In this document: piece after piece, positions 21,418-30,665 of the stretch
Layout of the letters: the number at the start of each line of letters is the position of its first letter
Numbering within the stretch: the first letter of the stretch is position 1
DNA from: Synchiropus splendidus
Taxonomy: Eukaryota > Chordata > Actinopteri > Syngnathiformes > Callionymidae
Assembly (NCBI RefSeq): GCF_027744825.2
Contig: NC_071343.1
Coordinates: 17,294,366 to 17,358,365 of the forward strand
Reading direction: 5' to 3'
Length of the DNA: 64,000 nt
The notes under the pieces: model-generated
What the model was told of the DNA's origin: nothing
What the model saw: the letters and a program-made list of their open reading frames with translations, nothing else
Databases searched by the model: none
Made by a program: the position numbers and the translations under genes

Positions 21418-22458
21418 GAAATTGCATTACAATATATTTACAAAAACTGGCAATTGCAAGAGTCAAACATCACGAACAGGGTAATTGTTACTACTTATTA
21501 ATGTTTTAAAATGCATTTTTCCTCAGTAGTTTGCTATATTTAATGAAGCAAAGATTGTGTAGCACTTCCTTTTTACGCAGTCATTGATTGACCTAGGTTA
21601 ACATCAACATTCTTCTTCTCTGAGGAGTGAAACTCCTGTCTAACCAGTAGCTCTGACTCGTCTCGCCCAAGACCAGAAGTCTCAAGCCTGGAACCGTAAG
21701 AAAAACCTTTTTTGTATTTATTACTTTATTTTAAATGAAATGAATTTAAATACTGTAGATACATCAAACAAGGCTGAAAATAGTGAAAGTGAAAAACAGT
21801 TACAGCGATTGCATAAATTTAGATTCATATCTGGAATATCACCTTGGAATTAACACTGTTACATGGACACATAGTACGTGCATGTGATGGTCAAGCACCT
21901 GGCCGAGTTGCTGGAACTTTCTCATCATTTTTACATTCCTTATTTCTGGATTGTTTTACTGAACACATATATATATAAAAATATTATGATCAATTATTAT
22001 ATTAATACTTTATTATTACTTTATTTTTATTAGCTCTTTTTTTGTAACGTGGCCAGCAAATTGTCTGTACATATTATACACATTCATAGCCAGTGTATTG
22101 TGAGACTTCTTTTTTTGGTGACCTTCCTAAGTATGGCTGTGGTTCTATGTATCCACATTTGCTCTTTGGCAAACAGTATGTGATGAAGGAGTACTATTAG
22201 TGGTGTATTTAGAAACAAGGTCCTGATAATGGACCGGTCTTCTCGTGACCCGAGACGGCCAGTTTAAAGATTAATACGACATGCAGAAGCAAATCTACAT
22301 AATCTGTTCTGAGCAACATTACAAGGCGAGAGAAGAGTTTTCTCCAAATGGAATTCAGATTTATTAAACTATATTACCACCACTGACTACCACTGTCAAC
22401 TGTTGAGATATTTTTGGTTTAACAAAAAAAAAAAAATAAAAAAAATAAAAAATAAAAA

Positions 22459-22478
22459 ATATATATATATATATATAT
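22459..22478. repeat. (AT)n tract beside a splice acceptor
   Basis: A poly-A/AAAT stretch (22423-22458) and then ten AT units sit 26 bp before the acceptor of the first coding exon, in the usual branch-point region. Confidence 0.85.
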
Positions 22479-22504
22479 CTCTTTCTTTATCACGGGTGTT
22501 CCAG

Positions 22505-22886
22505 GTGATGGAGGAGGACAAACCTTGGGCCTTGGTGTCAGAGGTCGGGGGGGAATACGGCTACCTTGAGGAGCTAGTGGACATCATAAGACAACACTTT
22601 CAAATAATATGTTACAAGGATTTCCTGGAGAACCCTGCGGCTCATGCGTCCAAAATCCAAGTTGTCTTTTGTTGGAAGTACTTCCCAGCTGCCGAGCCAT
22701 CGTTGCTTCGGTCACTCCCTTCTCTCAAAGTCTTCGTCAGCGGCGGAGTCGGCATCGACCACTTGGATGTGTCATTCATCCACAGCCTTGGGGTGAAGGT
22801 GTCCAACACGCCCGGTGTTGTCAGCGATGCCACGGCCGACATGGCCATGTCCCTGCTCCTGGCGTCGGCTCGGCAGGTCCTGGAAG
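22505..22886 (+). CDS. GRHPR-like coding exon 1
   Basis: Acceptor CACGGGTGTTCCAG, then GTG and ATG at 22508; donor GTGAGA at 22887. It encodes residues 1-126 plus one base: the substrate-binding half and [19 protein letters not shown]. The open frame continues upstream through poly-A and (AT)n tracts, but that part is intronic. Confidence 0.93.
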
Positions 22887-25800
22887 GTGAGATCCTAGTC
22901 GCCCGCCGCACCAAAACAAATTTGAGTGGATCTCTTCGAGAACGGCGAGAGCTTATGAGAGTGAAAATTTTTATATTTCATCTTTTCTGAATGACAGGTC
23001 CATTTTGCGTTCTCTCAAGTTCAGAGCAACAGTGACTGACATCATTCTTTCCTGAACTAATCTGCTTTCTGCATATTCAGTCATTTACGTTTCCATTTCC
23101 GCTGAGGTGAAGCTGGAGATACTTTGCTTTACGCGATGTCATGGTGAATCACGAAAGCTGCTGTCGATTGGTGAGGGCTTTTGACGTGTTCATCCACGAG
23201 CTGAACGTGCATCAACTTTGATTCAATATTAACTGAAATATAGACGTCAAATCCTCCTTCTGAAAAAGTTTGGAAGCTCACAGTTGGACAAGCTGCGCAT
23301 CCAGTTTTCTCACCGGATGTGGTTGTTCACCAGCATTCATGAAACAGGCCCCTGATGTTCATCAAACACTTGCAGGACTGACAAGGTGAGGCAGAAGATA
23401 CTGAGGCTGAAACAGATGACAGAAACTGGCTTGACAGAAAATAGACCTCGACCACTTTAACTGTCAATTATGGTTTATGACCACAAATATGTCTCTTGTA
23501 TTCATTTTCCAAGAACAAAATAATGTGATAAAATCATGAAATAACTGATGCAAAAACACGAAAAACACTGCTATCAAGCTTCTTTAGATTTTTACCATTG
23601 GCATGTGTTCATATTTTTCACACACACACACAGAAAATGACAGATAACTAAATATAGAGGAGTTGTTAGCAACCTGGGAGTAACGATAAGTTGAAAGCAA
23701 TGGCGAGTGATAATTTGGTTGATAAAGTGGAAAGAAAATCATGAAATAACTGATGCAAAAATACAAAAAAATACCTGCCCTGCTGGCTGCTATCAAGCTT
23801 CTATATATATAAACATTCCCATCCAAAAACATATAAGAAATGATATAAACAAAAAAACCAAACAAATAAACAAAAACATTTCAAGGATACGCCCCCTGAA
23901 AATTATGAAATAAAACTAAATAAAAAAAAAAAACCCTGAATATAACAAGGTCCAAAAGAAAATCATGAAATAACTGGCCCAAAAATACAAAAAATACCTG
24001 TCCTGCTGGCTTCTATCAAGCTTCTTTAGATTTTTACCATTGTCATTTGTTCATTTTTATATATATAAAAATATATATACATTCCCACCCAAAAACAAAT
24101 ATGAAATTATATAAACAAAAAACTAAATTAACATTTCAAGGATATGCCCCCTGAAAATGATGGAATAAAACTAAATAAAATAATTTAAAAGGAAAAAACC
24201 TGAACATAAGGTCAAGAGATAAAAAAAAGTGTGCCACAAAATACTAAATGTGAATTGGCAGATCCAGTAATAATCCACACCACCACTTACGACCTTTAAA
24301 TTTCCTCCCCTTCATGTCCTGATCTAATAATTATCACAGCCTTCCTAACAAGTTTTATTAACTTTCATCATTTCCGAGGCTTCCAAACACGAGTCACACC
24401 AAGTCAATGAAAGTGAGAACTGCTTCAACCGATGATGTTGTGCTGTAGAGTTGGTTTGACAATCGACAATCATTACATGAGCAGTGGTGCGTTAGTTGGA
24501 GGTACGCCACAGGTAATGATTCATACTACAAGCGGGCCTGAAATGCTTTAACACTGATGAAGACAGGGTTTTGGGTCTTACATTGCACATCAAAGTCTTC
24601 TTTTAATGTCTGCAAGAAGGTTTAAGATTTTATCAACATGTCCATCACAAATGTACTGTGGTGAGCAGCGGCGTTTCAGAATTCTTCACTACAAATTCAG
24701 CTTGTACCATGGCGACCTTTGGGTTAAAAAAAAAAAAAATAAAATAAAAAAAAAATCACATTCTTGACCAAACATTACTGAGAAGTCTGGAAAGGTACGA
24801 GTGCAGGAAGATGTCAAGTGTTTGTCAGAAGCCTAAGTGTCATGTTTGCCTCAGAAGTGACCCAGGTGCAGATGAGTGCAGGTTGACAGACGGCACGGTC
24901 ACAAGATTAAATTGATGAATTTAATACAAAAATTCAGGGACTAGAGATAAAATCTGCAACAAAAGAGAGGTGAATCAATGTCAACCTTCAAAACTAGGGA
25001 GTACACAAAAACGCTCGGATAATAACTCACGAGGTCCAGATCGACTAAAAGCGCTAGGTGGAGGAGAAACACTCAAACTCACACGAAGGAAAAAATCTAC
25101 ATAATCGATAAATGAAAAGTGAGTTTAAGCACACTCACACGCGGTCTGGCTAAAGAATTGAGATGAAAACAGAAGCGGAGCAAGGAGGAGAAAATGAAAC
25201 CCAGGAAACGGCTGAAGAGAAATTCAAGCGCACGCAAGAAATCTAGAAAATTCAGAGGAACAAAGAGGAATGGTCTCAGGAGATTTACCGAATGACACGA
25301 AACCAGCTGTCTGGAACCCACGAGAAGATATCTAGAGAGGAGTTGATAACGGGATGAGTTCCAGCTGTGCTGCCATTAAGCTGGATGGGACACAGGAAAA
25401 GGAAACTACAGGGGGTTAACAAAATAAAAGCACGCAGAACAGACAAAGAATAAGAGCACAGAGTGTGGAACATGACACTAATACCTTAAAGCAATGCGTG
25501 CCACCTAGTGGAAGATGAAAATGAGGACGTTGTATCAGCCCATAAGTACCTTTTGCTCATAAGATAAGAAAGTTCCTCCAATATTTCTTTCTTCTTCAAC
25601 AGGTCACCAGATTTCCGTGGACCCTACGACCACCAAGATGCCCCAAAGCATGATGGGAGCTGAAGTCACAGGATCGACTATCGGAATCATTGGAATGGGC
25701 GATGTTGGTTACAAAATTGCCCAAAGATGTAAAGGATTTGAAATGAAGGTCCTGTATCACAACAGAACAAGGAGGTAAAAAACAATGGATCGAAACTGTG

Positions 25801-28466
25801 GTCTGAGACATGCTTATAAGATATTAGGTTTGCTGTTATGCAAGATTATTTTCAACTTATTTCCTCCTTCCTCTTCCTCTCAGTGGTGCGCTATATTTCT
25901 CTCATATTTTCCCCCTTATTGCTCATTTGTTTTTACAAAAGCTGATAGTGTTCTGCTATATGGGGAATCAGCACTGATCTAGCACATGATGCTCTGATTC
26001 TACCGGAGCTGATTCTGTCAGGAATGGTCTTATTCTTCTCTTATTTTCCCACAATCCCTTTATGAAAAATAGCTATGCCGACAGAGGGTGTACGGATGTT
26101 GGTCTGTGATATCAGTCCCCTTTTAATCATTGAAGAAAGTGTCAAAAATATGTCACGTTTTAAACATTAATGAGGCAAGTGTACTTCAATGATGCAGTGT
26201 GCTGGTTTTGGCTCCGGTGCCTTGAGTTTGATGGTCTGGGTGAAGATGGCGTTTTGGCCAGTTGGTTGATTATATAACGGATTTGCAGGCATCAGGCATG
26301 GATCAGTCCGACAGTAAAATGATCTGTTCCTCATTTTCGAAGAGACTTGGTGGGGATGAACAAGCTCTCAAAGCTGTATATAAAGATGTCCCCAGGGTTT
26401 GTTAAAAAAAAAAAAAAAAAAAGACTGACTGGCCGTCTTAGCTCTCCTTTGGGACCTCATTGAGTACAGAATGCCTGAGGAACCTCACCAGGGAAGTGTC
26501 TATAAAGTCATGCAGAGGACCTTGTCGAAGCATTTCCTACACTCCAACTCTCAGAGGGGGCGCCCAGACACCCTCAGGGGGGGAGCTGAATAGAGAAACT
26601 AGTCATGACATGGCATATTTAGCTGCTAAATTTCATGTTAGTCATCCAGGAGTGGGTTTGGAGACATGATTAGCAGACGTATTGAAGCAATAGTTGTAGG
26701 TGCAGTTCTAACATTATGATAAATAAAATGCATAGAGAAAAGTTTATTGTTTTTATGAAGTGAATCAGGAGGGAAGGGGAGTGTATTCCATGCGGTGCTT
26801 TCCGCCTCAAGTTGCTATTTGGGGGACTGGAGAGATGTGTAGCTCACTGACTGGATTTTAGGCTTGTGCAGAATTCCTAAATTTGAAATTTCATTTCAAT
26901 TCATATGAAGAATTGAAAATGAAATTGCTTGAGTGAATTCTTTATAATTCAGGCAAGTAAAACTTCCTGGAAAATGAAATACTTTGGCCATTGTCAACAA
27001 TTCGACATGTAATATATATAGCAATAAAATAAAGTGTATTATATTAATACAATGTCAATTTATAGTTACAGTGAATGTTTTCATTCTTAACTGTAGGTAG
27101 TGTGTATGAAGTGCATAGGGAAGCATATATGAAACTTATATATACTTAGAATATACTTAAAAAACGACATCCTTTTATTGATATTTGAACTTCAATTCAA
27201 CGTCCGGTTAACTCCTTCCTTTCAAATTAAAATCGCATGAATGAAAATCAATTGGAATTTGGGAGATTCAGAGATGGGATTTCGCATAAGCCTATCATCT
27301 ATCAGCAGAGGCTTCATGAAACAGCGTCCTTTCATTTTCAGAGCCCACTAGATGGCATTGTCTGCTCTAAAATATTTGGTCTTTGAACAACTATTTCAGT
27401 GAAACCTCTCATAATATTTGAGAGTGCCTCCTTCTCAGCACTGAAAATACAGACACTGTTTCATGAAGCCTCACCTGCCCAGCACTGTGAGTGTTGTTTA
27501 ATAGAGGCTGTCATGAAACAAACCTATGGGTTCCTGATGATATTGTCGGGCTCTTTGTACGACTTAAAGTGTGTTTAGGTTTTCTGGGGCGCACCAAACA
27601 GAAGGGAACTGTCATGGCAAAGATGAGAATGAGACTAAACTCACAACCCGTTGTGTAGATTGCGAGGTAATTGATGCCGTGGAAATGGTGCTGGACCATC
27701 GAAAGATGTTGTGCTGTTGAATATATTACACAAAACTGGTTTTAAAAAAGGCTATAGTAAAACACTCCAATAAGAAATGGAAAACCTATGTGAAATGCAT
27801 TCATTTTACACACATTTCCATTTGTGAATCTCAAACCCAAACCTTATGCAGGAGTCCTGAATGCGAGCAGGCGGTTGGAGCCACTTTCTGCCCCCAACTG
27901 ACTGATCTGATGCGATTCTCCGACTTTGTCATGATAGCTGTCAAGTTGACCCCTGACACAATTGGCCTCATTGGCCAGCGAGAGCTGTCCGTCATGAAGC
28001 CCACAGCCACACTGGTCAATGTAAGCAGAGGTGAGTTACCAGAAGTGTATTTATCTTGATCAAGTGATGACACGAGTCAGGATAATGGTGTTCTTTTCTG
28101 TGCCTCAGGTCAAGTTGTTGACCAGGAAGCTCTCGTGGAAGCTCTTCAGTCAGGGACAATACGTGCAGCTGCATTAGACGTGACACATCCCGAGCCGTTG
28201 CCAAGGTCGAGCCCACCTCACGCCGACAATACACTCTCATGATGTAGTGCTGTAATATCGCTAATGTGTTTTCTCGTGCTCATGTTTTTTTCCCCTCAAC
28301 CTTTTATAGGGAACATCCTCTGCTCTGTCTGCCTAATGTGCTGATCACGCCACACATCGGCATCAACACCGTCAACACGTCGAGGAAGATTGTGGAGAAA
28401 ATGGTGGAAAATGCTCTGGCTGCAGTTAAGGGATTAGATATTCCAAATGAGGTTAAGCTAATGTGA
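22508..28466 (+). CDS. glyoxylate/hydroxypyruvate reductase-like (GRHPR family), complete
   Basis: Five coding exons, 22508-22886, 25603-25774, 27852-28030, 28109-28205 and 28310-28466, join in frame to 327 codons plus TGA. The family reduces glyoxylate, hydroxypyruvate or related 2-keto acids with NAD(P)H in the cytosol. Catalytic-fold landmarks: GGVGIDHLD (79-87), [20 protein letters not shown] (100-119), Rossmann GMGDVG (157-162), NVSRG with Arg243, HPEP with Glu272, TPHIG with His291. Basic residues after the second strand (HNRTRR, 179-184) suggest NADPH preference. Length and the C-terminal NEVKLM resemble GRHPR (SELKL), but divergence suggests a fish paralogue, of the type often annotated as probable 2-ketogluconate reductase or GRHPR-like. 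The ATG lies three bases past an acceptor, so a non-coding 5' exon is expected upstream. Introns 1 and 2 are filled with repeats. Confidence 0.93.
23530..24210. repeat. three tandem ~205-224 bp units
   Basis: The phrase AAAATCATGAAATAACTG opens each unit (23530, 23735, 23959). CTATCAAGCTTCT, ATTCCCAxCCAAAAACA and ATTTCAAGGATAxGCCCCCTG follow in order, the last two in units 2 and 3. Unit spacing is about 204 and 224 bp. A small degenerate minisatellite. Confidence 0.75.
24838..25477 (-). mobile_element. solo LTR (Ty3/Gypsy-like), copy 1
   Basis: 640 bp with TG...CA ends (TGTCATGTTT and AACATGACA). Flanking 5-mers CTAAG and CTAAT match at four of five positions, as expected for an aged target duplication. 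No internal retrotransposon coding region. Orientation is inferred from similarity of the reverse complement to fish LTRs ending in CTGCAC..CTGGGTC.. before the terminal CA. It shares TAAAATAAAAGCAC-type ends with copy 2 at 36253. Confidence 0.75.
25496..25511 (-). promoter_or_regulatory. CTCF-like core motif
   Basis: GCGTGCCACCTAGTGG on the plus strand; its reverse complement CCACTAGGTGGCACGC fits the CTCF core. It lies between the solo LTR and exon 2 of the GRHPR-like gene, outside any MITE I can recognise. Confidence 0.4.
25603..25774 (+). CDS. GRHPR-like coding exon 2 (nucleotide-binding loop)
   Basis: Acceptor TTCTTCTTCAACAG, 172 bases, donor GTAAAA. It encodes [19 protein letters not shown], the GxGxxG dinucleotide-binding loop, and [10 protein letters not shown] at the end of strand 2. 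A solo LTR ends only 125 bp upstream. Confidence 0.94.
25775..27851. other. GRHPR-like intron 2 (2.1 kb)
   Basis: One MITE copy at 27305-27487. A region at 26430-26600 with long GC-richer open frames resembles an old LINE fragment, but I cannot place it. Otherwise unique. Confidence 0.5.
27305..27487. mobile_element. hAT-like MITE copy
   Basis: Left arm GAGGCTTCATGAAACAGCG, right arm CACTGTTTCATGAAGCCTCA, with internal GAGCCCACTAGATGGCAT. Lies in intron 2 of the GRHPR-like gene, 365 bp before exon 3. Confidence 0.75.
27852..28030 (+). CDS. GRHPR-like coding exon 3 (catalytic Arg)
   Basis: Acceptor CAAACCTTATGCAG, 179 bases, donor GTGAGT. It encodes [18 protein letters not shown] and ATLVNVSRG with Arg243, the substrate-carboxylate-binding residue of D-2-hydroxyacid dehydrogenases. 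Confidence 0.94.
28109..28205 (+). CDS. GRHPR-like coding exon 4 (catalytic Glu)
   Basis: Acceptor TTTTCTGTGCCTCAG, 97 bases, donor GTCGAG. It encodes [20 protein letters not shown] and [10 protein letters not shown] with Glu272. The donor (AAG|GTCGAG) is weaker than consensus at +3, but codon phase requires it. Confidence 0.9.
28310..28466 (+). CDS. GRHPR-like coding exon 5 (catalytic His, stop)
   Basis: Acceptor CAACCTTTTATAG, then 157 bases to TGA at 28464-28466. It encodes [19 protein letters not shown] with His291 and ends [10 protein letters not shown], like the GRHPR C-terminus. An ATTAAA at 28740-28745 could serve as the poly(A) signal. Confidence 0.94.
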
Positions 28467-28876
28467 TTCAGCTCCTATCTGCACAGTCAGTGGTATATCT
28501 CCAAGCCTTAATGTAGAATTGTTGAGGCTCATTTATGCAAGGAAAGACATGGCATGTTTTTCAAGTTAACAATTTATCGATTGTCTCTCTTGGAGTTTAG
28601 CTGGAGCAGCATTATATAGGAGACAAACAAATAAGACCCTTGGTTTAATGCTGATACGAGGCAGTTACAATCATCTGCGCATGGTGAAGGAGCTAGTGTG
28701 GTTTTATTTTAAACATGTCTAAGTACACATGCTTTAGCCCATTAAAGTTTCAATGTAAGCACGGACAGGTTGTGATGACTGTTTATTAAGTTTTAAGGAA
28801 CATTATTTTGCTGCATTATCAGTTAGAAACAGTAATATTTTCACATGTATGTCAGTTGTTTACACATTTTCGCTGG

Positions 28877-29055
28877 TAGTGATGGTCTGATGAGGCTTCA
28901 TGATACAGTTTCCTCACTGGGTTGGCGCTCTCTGTTAAACACAATATGAGGTTTCATTTAAATAGTTGATAGCCAAATATAAGGGAGCAGAGAGTGCCAT
29001 CTGGTGGGCTCTGAAAATGAGAACACTGTTTCATGAAGCCTCACCAGCCCGTCTC
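28877..29055. mobile_element. hAT-like MITE copy
   Basis: Starts TAGTGATGGTCTGATGAGGC and its right arm reads CACTGTTTCATGAAGCCTCA then CCAGCCCGTC. Carries GTGCCATCTGGTGGGC at 28994-29009, a CTCF-like core on the minus strand. Confidence 0.75.
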
Positions 29056-29323
29056 CAGTCATGAGTGAATTTTGTGATGCTGGTGAGTTTGAAACAAAAC
29101 GGAAAAGAATCCCAGAATTTTGAACAGTTCCGCTCTTGTTTTCCATCTATTCTTCAGGCGCATATAGGGGAAAACTTTTCTTAAATTTGCCATTTTGAAA
29201 ATTCTGTTTTTGGAGTGTTCAAGTTTTGAAATCCCACTGTGCTAATTTTATCACCGTAATACTCACATTAATAGAAAATAAATATTTTGTAAGTCTCTGC
29301 GATTCCTGAACTGCAAAAAACTG

Positions 29324-29358
29324 CTATCTATCGATCTATCTATCTATCTATCTATCTC
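29324..29358. repeat. (CTAT)n microsatellite
   Basis: Short run of CTAT units with one CGAT interruption. Confidence 0.85.
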
Positions 29359-30344
29359 GATACATACAGTATATAATTTTACAGTGACAATAAGCAGTTC
29401 CTTATTTTCATACAAAATGCTCAGTGATATATATTTAATATATTTTACATATTTTTATGCTAGTGCATTATGATGTCATTTTCCTCAGTCAGTAAGTACT
29501 GTATTTATGATGAAATGTCAAACTTGTATCTATAACCTGGTGACCCTGTAGAAGCCATAGCTCACTGAGCTGTGACATATGCTCATTATATCATGGAAAG
29601 TGCACGGGCTCATATTATAATTAAGCAATTATTCATGACATGTTGGTGTATATGCTCATTACCGTGTGGATAAGGGGCAGAATTGCAGTTCAATTCAGGG
29701 CGGTTCCCTCTGAAAAAACAACACAAAAAACAAGATATAGCGTGTACATAACCTACTGTTTATTTTTCCCGAATACACACTAGAGATATATTGGTGTTAA
29801 TTTATACCTTGTTTAGATATTATCTATAGGAGAAGGTGATTCGACTGCAAATTTATTCTGAACCGTACATAGGTCTGTCCGCCATGGAGCTAAACATATC
29901 AACAGTGGATGGACAACCAACCTTGTCGACTGTCCCAGACTGTCTGGAACTATCAATGAGTCTGTCTGTTCTGTCACTACCACATGCTGCGGCAGCATAT
30001 TTCATCCCCTATGGATGCCATAGGTTCCGTCCTTGCCTTGTCTGTCATTGAATTCTCTGTGCTTAACAGAGACTCAAACTTTATTTGCAAATGATTGAGG
30101 GTAGATATATACACTATACAACTGTAGAAATGTTTCATCATAAGCTGTAGTGTTGGATTAAAGAAGGAGAAATAGGAGAAGTGATGGACTTCTGTTGTAA
30201 AACAGAATGTATCTTCCTCTTCTATGATCGGTGATGAGGAATAGTCCTTCTTTAATGGGTTTCTCTGGCTCTGGTGAGTGACCTGAGGGAATGTACTGTT
30301 GTCTCTCGCACAGAGAGAGAGCGGTGAATCCAACCAAAGTATGT

Positions 30345-30665
30345 GTCACAGGGAGAGAACGAGGGTTCTCGGGACGTACAGGGCAGGTCCTACACCACAG
30401 TATAAGCGTAACCCTTGAGCTAACCGGTACTGACGCGCCTCAGGTGAGAGACGAATTCTACGCAACTGCATGGGTTCTTCCAGCACTTCAATTATAACAG
30501 GGGGTAAAGCAGGGACTTGATCAGGGGAAACAAGAGTCTTGAAAAAAAAAAGGTTTAGGGAAGGGAACAGACAGAGTTTGCTCCCCTGTTTGAGGAACAG
30601 CAGAGGAAGCAAGCTGAGCAGTGGGCGGATCAGAGCAGTACACAATAGCAATACACACATCAATA
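30345..30665 (-). pseudogene. degenerate Ty3/Gypsy gag remnant
   Basis: The minus-strand frame contains EEPMQLRRIRLSPEARQYRL followed by a Cys-containing LYCG segment, the layout that precedes the CCHC zinc knuckle in fish Ty3/Gypsy Gag proteins. The knuckle is broken after its first two Cys, and no intact protease or polymerase follows. It is an old, inactive remnant; the related-looking solo LTRs may or may not be the same family. Confidence 0.5.

Larger units (their letters stand above)
22887..25602. other. GRHPR-like intron 1 (2.7 kb)
   Basis: Holds three degenerate tandem units (23530-24210) and a solo LTR (24838-25477). No further exon is seen. The open frame at 23584-23865 lies in the tandem repeats. 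Confidence 0.6.
28467..30344. other. downstream of GRHPR-like gene
   Basis: Probable 3'UTR for a few hundred bases, then intergenic. It holds a MITE (28877-29055) and a CTAT microsatellite (29324-29358). Open frames at 29813-30051 have no support. Confidence 0.5.

Noticed and set aside
22403..22507. Extension of the GRHPR-like protein upstream of Met at 22508
   Set aside because: The extension reads through poly-A and AT repeats and across a clear splice acceptor; family alignment starts after 22508.
26430..26669. GC-richer stretch as a possible extra exon of the GRHPR-like gene
   Set aside because: Exons 2 and 3 join in phase without it and its translation has no dehydrogenase similarity; probably an old LINE piece.
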